NCBI GenBank assembly: GCA_007121055.1
Contig: SKMM01000050.1
Location: forward strand, 1 to 10,394
Length of the DNA stretch: 10,394 nt
Reading direction: 5' to 3'
From: Paracoccaceae bacterium
Lineage (GTDB): Bacteria > Pseudomonadota > Alphaproteobacteria > Rhodobacterales > Rhodobacteraceae
The notes below the pieces were generated by a model that searched no databases, was not told the origin of the DNA, and worked only from the letters and a program-made list of their open reading frames with translations. Below, piece after piece: positions 5,709-10,394 of the stretch (the first letter of the stretch is position 1; each line of letters begins with the position of its first letter). The translations under genes and the position numbers were made by a program.

Positions 5709-6878
5709 TCACAGCGGCTGGGAGGGGTCCTCGAACCCGTGGGGCAGGATCAGGCTGTGCCGCCCCAGCGCGTGGACGTCGCGTTCGCCGACCAGCGCCA
5801 TGGTGGTGTCGAGTTCCTTGTGGATGACCTCGAGCGCGCGGGTGACGCCGGCCTCGCCCATCGCGCCGAGGCCATAGACGAAGGCGCGCCCGATCATCGT
5901 GCCCTTCGCGCCCAGCGCCAACGCCTTCAGCACGTCCTGGCCCGAGCGGATCCCGCTGTCGAGCCAGACCTCGGTGTCCTTCCCCACCGCCTCCAGAATC
6001 GAGGGCAGCATCCGGATCGAGGACACCGCCCCGTCGAGCTGCCGGCCGCCGTGGTTCGACACCACGATGGCGTCGGCGCCGATCTCGGCCGCACGGCGGG
6101 CGTCCTCAACATCGAGGATCCCCTTGAGGACAAGCTTGCGGCCCCACTGGTCGCGCAGCCGCGCCACCTTGTCCCAGTCGAGCTGCAGGTCGAACTGCTC
6201 GGCCGTCCAGGAGCCCAGCGAGGAGGTGTCGGTCACGCCCTTGGCGTGTCCCACGATGTTGCCGAACTGCCGGCGCGGGGTGCGCAGCATCTCCAGCCCC
6301 CAGGCCCATTTGGTGGACAGGTCCAGCAGCGTGGGAATCGTGAGCTTCGGCGGCGCGGACAGCCCGTTCTTGAGGTCGCGGTGGCGCTGCCCGAGGATCT
6401 GCAGGTCGAGGGTGAGCACCAGCGTTTCCACGCCCACGTCCTTGGCGCGCTGCATCAGGCGTGCGACAAAATCCTCGTCCTTCATGACATAGCGCTGGAA
6501 CCAGAAGGGCTTGGTGGTGTGGGCGGCCACGTCCTCGATCGAACAGATGGACATGGTGGACAGGGTGAAGGGCACGCCGAAGGCCTCGGCGGCGCGGGCG
6601 GCCTTGATCTCGCCATCCGCGGCCTGCATGCCGGTCAGTCCCACCGGCGCCAGCGCCACCGGCATCGCCACCTCCTGTCCAGCCATGGTCGTGCGGGTGG
6701 AGCGGTCGGACATGTCCACCGCCACCCGCTGGCGCAGCCGGATGCGGGCGAAGTCGCTCACATTCTCGCGGAAGGTCTGCTCGGTCCAGCTGCCGGACTG
6801 GCAGTAATCGTAGAACATTCGCGGCGCACGGCGGCGGTAGATCCTGTGCAGGTCCTCGATGCAGGTGATCACGGCCAT
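5709..6878 (-). CDS. lldD: FMN-dependent L-lactate dehydrogenase / 2-hydroxy-acid dehydrogenase
   Basis: This flavoenzyme of 389 residues oxidises an L-2-hydroxy acid (lactate most likely) to the keto acid and passes electrons to the respiratory chain or oxygen. Family residues are visible: Y25 (FYDY), LAPVGLTGM (77-84), STMS (107-110), Y130 (FWFQRY), D158 and R167 (LDLQILGQRHRD), K252 (LKGILD), the catalytic H276 and R279 in SNHGGRQLDG (274-283), and the FMN phosphate site DSGIRSG (307-313) with GRAFVYGL. DSGIR is shared with E. coli LldD. R129 replaces the leucine usual in the FQLY motif. ATG 6878 is chosen because AAGGA (6888-6892) lies nine bases upstream and MAVITCIEDL matches relatives. 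ATG 6887 abuts that signal, and the frame further upstream is not conserved-looking. There is no cytochrome domain or clear membrane segment. Whether lactate is the true substrate is uncertain. Confidence 0.92.
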   Translation of the reverse strand: MAVITCIEDLHRIYRRRAPRMFYDYCQSGSWTEQTFRENVSDFARIRLRQRVAVDMSDRSTRTTMAGQEVAMPVALAPVGLTGMQAADGEIKAARAAEAFGVPFTLSTMSICSIEDVAAHTTKPFWFQRYVMKDEDFVARLMQRAKDVGVETLVLTLDLQILGQRHRDLKNGLSAPPKLTIPTLLDLSTKWAWGLEMLRTPRRQFGNIVGHAKGVTDTSSLGSWTAEQFDLQLDWDKVARLRDQWGRKLVLKGILDVEDARRAAEIGADAIVVSNHGGRQLDGAVSSIRMLPSILEAVGKDTEVWLDSGIRSGQDVLKALALGAKGTMIGRAFVYGLGAMGEAGVTRALEVIHKELDTTMALVGERDVHALGRHSLILPHGFEDPSQPL

Positions 6879-6907
6879 GGGCGACATTCCTTGTGCATGT
6901 TTTCCCG

Positions 6908-6936
6908 CAGCTAGCAGCCAGACCCCCGCGCGGCAA
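6908..6936 (-). promoter_or_regulatory. Candidate promoter of the lldD-like gene
   Basis: Read on the minus strand, TTGCCG (6936-6931) is followed after 17 bases by TAGCTG (6913-6908). Transcription would begin near 6901, giving a leader of about 22 bases that includes the AAGGA Shine-Dalgarno. Spacing is ideal but the boxes match consensus only partly, so this remains a guess. Confidence 0.35.
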
Positions 6937-7221
6937 TGCGCCCGAAGCGCCGGGCGCCGCATGCCGCGCAGCACCGGGCCCGCGGCCGAGCCTCGCCGTG
7001 CGATGCTGCGCTGCCGCATGCGCGACACCGGACGGCGCGGCCCCCATGGGCGTGATTTCGCCCAGCGCCGGGCTCATATTTCATATGGTTGCAAAGATTG
7101 AATTGTTGGCGTTACCCCGCGCCGCTACACACACTTGCGGCCATGGCGCGGAGACGCGACGGGCCTCAGAGGCGCCGGTTTGGCCGTCAAGTGCCAGCGA
7201 TAATGAAACCGGCAGGGCAGT

Positions 7222-7253
7222 TTGACAATTCTACCCCAGACGCAACTTGCGTC
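7222..7253 (+). promoter_or_regulatory. TTGACA box and 15-base dyad just upstream of lpxC
   Basis: TTGACA at 7222-7227 is a perfect -35 sequence, but 17 bases later stands ACTTGC (7245-7250), a poor -10. Overlapping it is a perfect 7-1-7 dyad (7239-7253) that ends where the lpxC Shine-Dalgarno begins. If this promoter were used, the transcript would start about nine bases before the GTG and lose most of its Shine-Dalgarno. The dyad is therefore more interesting as an operator or a small RNA stem than the box is as a promoter. Confidence 0.35.
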
Positions 7254-7260
7254 GGAAAGG
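7254..7260 (+). promoter_or_regulatory. Shine-Dalgarno that fixes the lpxC start
   Basis: GGAAAGG lies five bases before GTG 7266. It supports GTG 7266 over the in-frame ATG 7203, which lacks a comparable signal. Confidence 0.65.
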
Positions 7261-7265
7261 GCTTC

Positions 7266-8201
7266 GTGCAGACCACGCTCGCATCTACCGTGCGGTTCAC
7301 CGGCATCGGGCTCCATGGCGGAGCGCGCACCCGTGTGACGGTTCGGCCGGCCCCGGCCGGCTACGGTATTCGGTTCCGCCGGATCGACCCCGACGGCGCG
7401 GGGGCTGTCATTCCGGCGCTGTGGTCGCATCTGGACCCCTCGCCGCTGTGTACCCGCATCGGCAACGGGCGCGGGCAGTCGGTGGCGACCATCGAACATC
7501 TGATGGCGGCCCTCGCGGGTTGCGGCATTCACAACGCGCGTGTGGACGTCGACGGCGACGAGGTGCCGATCCTCGATGGCTCCTCGGCGCCCTTCGTCGA
7601 GGGGTTCGTGAGCGCGGGCATCCGCCGGCTGGCCGCGCCCCTGCGGATCATCCGCCTCAAGGCTCCGGTTGAGGTGCGCCACGGTCCTGCCAGCGCGCGG
7701 CTCGACCCGGCCGAGGCCCCTGCGATCACGTTCGACATCGATTTCGAGGATGCGGCCATTGGCCGGCAGTCGCTGGAGTTGGGCCTCGCCAATGGCGCCT
7801 TCGTGCACCACCTCTCCGACAGCCGCACCTTCTGTCGGCTGCGCGATGTGGAGACCATGCGCTCCGCCGGCCTCGCGCGCGGCGGCAATTTCCGCAACGC
7901 CGTGGTGGTCGAGGGAGACCGTGTCCTCAGTCCCGGCGGGCTGCGCCATCCCGACGAACCGGTGCGCCACAAGATCCTCGACGCGGTGGGCGATCTCGCC
8001 CTGGCCGGGGCGCCGATCCTGGCACGCTATTGCGGGGTGCGGGCGGGCCATGCGCTGACGGCCGCGCTGGTGACGCGGCTGTTCGCCACGCCCGAAGCGT
8101 GGGAGTGGGCCGAGGCCGACGCCGCGATGCTGGCCCGGCTGCCCTGCGCCGGGGCGCATTGCGCGCCGCGGGCCGCAGACGCACTGCGCGCCTCGGCCTG
8201 A
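7266..8201 (+). CDS. lpxC: UDP-3-O-acyl-N-acetylglucosamine deacetylase
   Basis: LpxC is the cytoplasmic zinc enzyme that removes acetate from UDP-3-O-acyl-GlcNAc, the committed step of lipid A synthesis. From GTG 7266 it has 311 residues, the normal length. The N-terminus QTTLASTVRFTGIGLHGG (2-19) is the family signature and justifies this start. Zinc ligands are H78 (ATIEHLMAAL), H235 and D239 (RHKILDAVGD); E77 and H262 (RAGHALT) are the expected catalytic residues. SRTFC (186-190) and VDGDEVPILDGSSAPF (95-110) are also conserved. The frame is open further upstream (to TTG 7089, ATG 7203), but that extension has no family resemblance. bamD follows after 128 bases on the same strand. The gene is divergent from the lldD-like gene rather than downstream of ftsZ. 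Confidence 0.96.
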   Translation: MQTTLASTVRFTGIGLHGGARTRVTVRPAPAGYGIRFRRIDPDGAGAVIPALWSHLDPSPLCTRIGNGRGQSVATIEHLMAALAGCGIHNARVDVDGDEVPILDGSSAPFVEGFVSAGIRRLAAPLRIIRLKAPVEVRHGPASARLDPAEAPAITFDIDFEDAAIGRQSLELGLANGAFVHHLSDSRTFCRLRDVETMRSAGLARGGNFRNAVVVEGDRVLSPGGLRHPDEPVRHKILDAVGDLALAGAPILARYCGVRAGHALTAALVTRLFATPEAWEWAEADAAMLARLPCAGAHCAPRAADALRASA

Positions 8202-8221
8202 TCTGCCGCGGCGGGGGGAGA

Positions 8222-8256
8222 TTGCCGTTTGGACGGTCCCGACTTACTGTGCTAGC
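8222..8256 (+). promoter_or_regulatory. Candidate promoter of bamD in the lpxC-bamD gap
   Basis: The 128-base gap contains TTGCCG (8222-8227), 16 bases, TTACTG (8244-8249). Alternatively TTTGGA (8228-8233), 17 bases, GCTAGC (8251-8256) could serve. The gap is long for a co-transcribed pair, which makes an internal promoter plausible, but neither pair is close to consensus. No terminator stem with a T-run follows lpxC. Confidence 0.3.
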
Positions 8257-8329
8257 AGGCTCGAGGCGGCGGGGTAGACAACGCCCGCGCGGGTCGGCAC
8301 GGCAGGCAGCAGGAACGGGATCGGGGCAG

Positions 8330-9175
8330 ATGGCACGTCGCGGGGCGTCAGGGCGGAACGTGGTGGCGCTTGTGCTGGTGGGGGCGCTGCTGGCAGGGTG
8401 CGGGGGCGGGCGGACCGCCCCGCTCGACCTCGAGGGCTTCTCGGCCGAGGAAATCTTCCGCCGTGGCGAGCACGAGCTTGAGACGAGCCGCCGTGCCACC
8501 GACGCCATCCGCTACTTCTCCGAGGTCGAGCGGCTGTTTCCCTATTCCGCCTTCGCCCGGCGGGCGCTGATCATGCAGGCCTATGCTCTGCACCGCGACC
8601 GAAACTACGAGGAAGCGCGCCGGGTGGCGCAACGCTTCCTCGACACCTATCCCGGCGACGAGGACGCGGCCTGGGCGCAATACCTGATCGCCCTGTCCTT
8701 TTACGACCAGATCGAGGAGGTCGGCCGCGACCAGGGCCTCACCTTCCAGGCGCTGCGCGCCCTGCGCGACGTGATCGAGCGCTACCCCGACAGCGAATTC
8801 GCGCGCTCGGCGATCCTGAAGTTCGACCTCGCCTTCGACCATCTGGCCGGCAAGGAGATGGAGATCGGGCGCTTCTACCTGCGCCAGCGCCAGTATGTTG
8901 CCGCGATCAACCGGTTCCGTGTGGTGGTGGAGGATTTCGAGACCACCACTCACACCCCCGAGGCGCTGCACCGCCTGGTCGAGGCCTATGTTGCGCTGGG
9001 CCTGACCGACGAGGCTCAGACCGCCGCGGCGATCCTAGGATACAACTTCCAGGCCAGCCCCTTCTACGACGACAGTTTCCGGCTGCTGACCGGTCAGGGC
9101 CTTGCGCCCGATGCCGCGGGTGAGGGGTGGCTGCGCGACCTCTACCGTCAGACCCTGCGGGGCGACTGGCTCTGA
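8330..9175 (+). CDS. bamD: Outer membrane protein assembly factor BamD (lipoprotein)
   Basis: BamD is the essential TPR lipoprotein of the BAM complex, which inserts beta-barrel proteins into the outer membrane. The 281-residue product starts with a basic N-terminus, a hydrophobic core and the lipobox LAGC with the lipidated cysteine at C24. TPR-like helical pairs follow, with the typical features AEEIFRRGEHEL (39-50), EVERLFPYS (65-73), FLDTYPGDEDA (103-113), IERYPDSEFA (149-158) and GKEMEIGRFYLRQRQYVAAINRF (174-196). Start ATG 8330 is chosen because the signal peptide begins there. The frame extends upstream to 8030 inside lpxC, but those codons are out-of-frame lpxC sequence. A GGGGC stretch a few bases upstream serves as a weak Shine-Dalgarno. 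The C-terminal 30 residues are less conserved-looking. Confidence 0.95.
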   Translation: MARRGASGRNVVALVLVGALLAGCGGGRTAPLDLEGFSAEEIFRRGEHELETSRRATDAIRYFSEVERLFPYSAFARRALIMQAYALHRDRNYEEARRVAQRFLDTYPGDEDAAWAQYLIALSFYDQIEEVGRDQGLTFQALRALRDVIERYPDSEFARSAILKFDLAFDHLAGKEMEIGRFYLRQRQYVAAINRFRVVVEDFETTTHTPEALHRLVEAYVALGLTDEAQTAAAILGYNFQASPFYDDSFRLLTGQGLAPDAAGEGWLRDLYRQTLRGDWL

Positions 9176-9198
9176 CGGATCCCGGGGCGCGGCGGGGG

Positions 9199-9261
9199 AT
9201 GGCACGGGGCACGCGTTCTGGGGCGGCGGGACGGCAGATCACGGAGGCGGAGCCGGCGTGA
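9199..9261 (+). CDS. Possible 20-codon leader ORF before recN (doubtful)
   Basis: In the gap between bamD and recN, ATG 9199 opens a 20-codon frame ending at TGA 9259-9261. That stop overlaps the alternative recN start GTG 9258 as GTGA, a classic translational coupling arrangement. A G-run (9194-9198) abuts the ATG, too close for a normal Shine-Dalgarno. Short open frames are common by chance in GC-rich DNA and I recognise nothing in the peptide. Confidence 0.12.
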   Translation: MARGTRSGAAGRQITEAEPA

Positions 9262-9287
9262 ACGGGCGGGCGGAGCGCAAGGCCGGC

Positions 9288-10394
9288 ATGCTGCGCGGGC
9301 TCGACATCCGCGACATGCTGATCATCGAGCGGCTGGAGCTTGCCTTTCAGCCGGGCCTGAACGTGCTGACGGGCGAGACCGGCGCGGGCAAGTCCATCCT
9401 GCTCGATTCGCTGGGCTTTGTGCTGGGATGGAAGGGCCGCGCGGGGCAGGTGCGCGCGGGCGCGGACAGCGGCGAGGTGGTGGCCGAGTTCGACCTCGGC
9501 CCGGACCATCCCGCCCATGCGCTGATGGCCGAGGCCGGCATCCCCTCCGACGAGGCGCTGGTGTTGCGACGGACGCTCTCGGCCGAGGGGCGGCGCGCGG
9601 CCTATCTCAATGACCGCCGGGCCTCGGCCGACCTGTTGCGGGCGTTGTCCGAGACGCTGGTGGAACTGCACGGCCAGCACGACGACCGCGGCCTTCTGAA
9701 CCCCCGTGGCCACCGGGCGCTGCTCGATGTCTTCGCAGGCGTCGAGGCGGAGCTTGTCGCGACCCGCACCGCCTGGACCACCCAAGCGGCCGCCCGCCGC
9801 CGGCTGGACGCCGCCGAAGCCGCGCTGGCTGAAGCCCGTGCCGAGGAGCAGTTCCTGCGCCATGCGGTCGAGGAACTGGACGCGCTGTCGCCCGAGCCGG
9901 GCGAGGAGGCGGTCCTCGACACCCGCCGGCGTCTGCTGCAGGCCGCCGAGCGCACAAGGGAGGACATCGCCCGCGCCGATGCCGCGCTGTCGCCGCAGGG
10001 CGCAGAGGGCGCGATGCTCGACGCGCTGCGCTGGCTCGACGGCGTGGCCGAGCAGGTGGAGGGGCGGCTCGACGGGGCTCTCGAGGCGTTGCAACGGGCG
10101 CTGACCGAACTGGGCGAGGCGCAGGCCGAGGTGGCGCGCTGCGCCGAGGCGCTGGAGGTCGATCCGCATGAGCTGGAGCGGGTGACCGAGCGGCTCTTTG
10201 CCCTGCGGGGCCTTGCGCGCAAGCATTCCGTCCTGCCCGACGATCTGGCGACCCTGGCCGACGACCTGCGGGCGCGCCTCGCCGCGCTGGACCGCGGCGG
10301 GGCCGAGATCGAGGCGCTGGCGCAGGAGTTGGCCGCGGCGGAGGCCGCCCATGCCCGGGCCGCCGAAGCGCTGGGCGCCGCGCGCCGGGCCGCG
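9288..10394 (+). CDS. recN: DNA repair protein RecN (3' end outside the window)
   Basis: RecN is an SMC-like ATPase that acts at double-strand breaks. The window holds the first 369 codons of about 550. Walker A GETGAGKS (29-36) follows the conserved opening MLRGLDIRDMLIIERLELAF. AYLNDRRAS (105-113) and LHGQHDDRGLL (127-137) are typical RecN segments of the N-terminal ATPase lobe. After about residue 155 the sequence becomes alanine-, glutamate- and arginine-rich, as expected for the long coiled coil. The signature motif and Walker B lie beyond the edge. ATG 9288 is chosen from the family N-terminus, with GGAG at 9272-9275 twelve bases upstream. GTG 9258, in frame ten codons earlier, has a better-spaced GGAGG (9243-9247) and is a real alternative. 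The frame is open to the last base. It lies 112 bases after bamD, probably partly co-transcribed. Confidence 0.95.
   Translation, partial: MLRGLDIRDMLIIERLELAFQPGLNVLTGETGAGKSILLDSLGFVLGWKGRAGQVRAGADSGEVVAEFDLGPDHPAHALMAEAGIPSDEALVLRRTLSAEGRRAAYLNDRRASADLLRALSETLVELHGQHDDRGLLNPRGHRALLDVFAGVEAELVATRTAWTTQAAARRRLDAAEAALAEARAEEQFLRHAVEELDALSPEPGEEAVLDTRRRLLQAAERTREDIARADAALSPQGAEGAMLDALRWLDGVAEQVEGRLDGALEALQRALTELGEAQAEVARCAEALEVDPHELERVTERLFALRGLARKHSVLPDDLATLADDLRARLAALDRGGAEIEALAQELAAAEAAHARAAEALGAARRAA

Larger units (their letters stand above)
6879..7265. other. Divergent intergenic region between lldD-like gene and lpxC
   Basis: These 387 bases hold no convincing gene. The left part (6950-7073) is GC-rich and featureless apart from a five-pair stem GGGCG/CGCCC (7048-7052, 7059-7063). 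A markedly AT-rich island at about 7074-7108 contains the dyad CATAT-TTC-ATATG (7075-7087). Further right come TTGACA (7222-7227) and the dyad GACGCAA-C-TTGCGTC (7239-7253). The lpxC and lldD promoters and any operators should lie here. No ftsZ remnant was recognised. Confidence 0.7.

Noticed and set aside
5739..6914. 391-codon plus-strand frame opposite the lldD-like gene
   Set aside because: His- and Gly-rich shadow without domains; the minus strand has the complete FMN enzyme signature.
6879..7028. Fifty-codon N-terminal extension of the lldD-like gene
   Set aside because: AAGGA is ideally placed for ATG 6878 and the extension does not resemble the family.
7089..7265. N-terminal extension of lpxC from TTG 7089 or ATG 7203
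   Set aside because: The family N-terminus starts at QTTL after GTG 7266, which has its own Shine-Dalgarno; the extension reads through promoter-like DNA.
8030..8329. One-hundred-codon N-terminal extension of bamD overlapping lpxC
   Set aside because: It would bury the lipoprotein signal peptide that starts at ATG 8330, and it reads lpxC out of frame.
8907..10352. 481-codon open frame on the minus strand opposite bamD and recN
   Set aside because: Low-complexity Arg/Gly/Ala product with no motif; the plus strand encodes clear RecN.
1..10394. Search for CRISPR arrays, tRNAs, rRNAs, insertion sequences, phage or defence genes
   Set aside because: No spaced direct repeats, clover-leaf sequences, transposase or defence motifs were recognised by eye on either strand; short or diverged examples could be missed.

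Overview
The window looks like chromosome of a GC-rich alphaproteobacterium, most likely a member of the Rhodobacteraceae. Reasons: very high GC with strong third-position GC; all nine complete genes stop with TGA; TTG and GTG starts occur beside ATG; the order lpxC-bamD-recN is typical of that family; and the transporter, synthetase and FMN-enzyme sequences read like Rhodobacteraceae proteins. The family assignment is recognition from memory, not a database search.

Layout. (1) 60-812 (+): a PhnD-like periplasmic-binding-protein domain without a signal peptide, with an unclear start near the left edge. (2) 892-5683 (+): a five-gene unit encoding a polar amino acid ABC importer of the HisP/HisJ/HisQ/HisM type (ATPase, binding protein, two permeases), followed by a glutamine-synthetase-family enzyme of the gamma-glutamyl-polyamine synthetase type. 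The binding protein keeps the cysteine pair and ligand-contact positions of lysine/arginine/ornithine binding proteins. The unit therefore probably imports a basic amino acid or related amine and begins its catabolism by gamma-glutamylation; this link is inference. (3) 5684-5706: a perfect GC stem-loop between convergent genes, probably a two-way terminator. (4) 5709-6878 (-): an FMN-dependent L-lactate dehydrogenase/2-hydroxy-acid dehydrogenase (lldD-like). (5) 6879-7265: a 387-base divergent intergenic region holding the most obvious AT-rich patch I saw in the window and two small dyads. (6) 7266-10394 (+): housekeeping envelope and repair genes lpxC (lipid A synthesis), bamD (outer-membrane protein assembly lipoprotein) and recN (cut by the right edge).

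The most unusual DNA features lie inside the transporter unit. A 65-base, almost perfect inverted repeat (3394-3458) sits between the two permease genes, just before the Shine-Dalgarno of the second. Two mutually exclusive GC hairpins (2451-2488) lie between the binding-protein gene and the first permease gene. Together they suggest post-transcriptional tuning of subunit ratios, or in the first case a REP-like mobile palindrome. lpxC is not preceded by the division gene ftsZ, as I would expect in relatives; the lldD/transporter block lies there instead, so 6879-7265 may be a rearrangement junction. I saw no tRNA, rRNA, CRISPR, insertion sequence, phage gene or defence system. Most genes are ordinary, well-known families.
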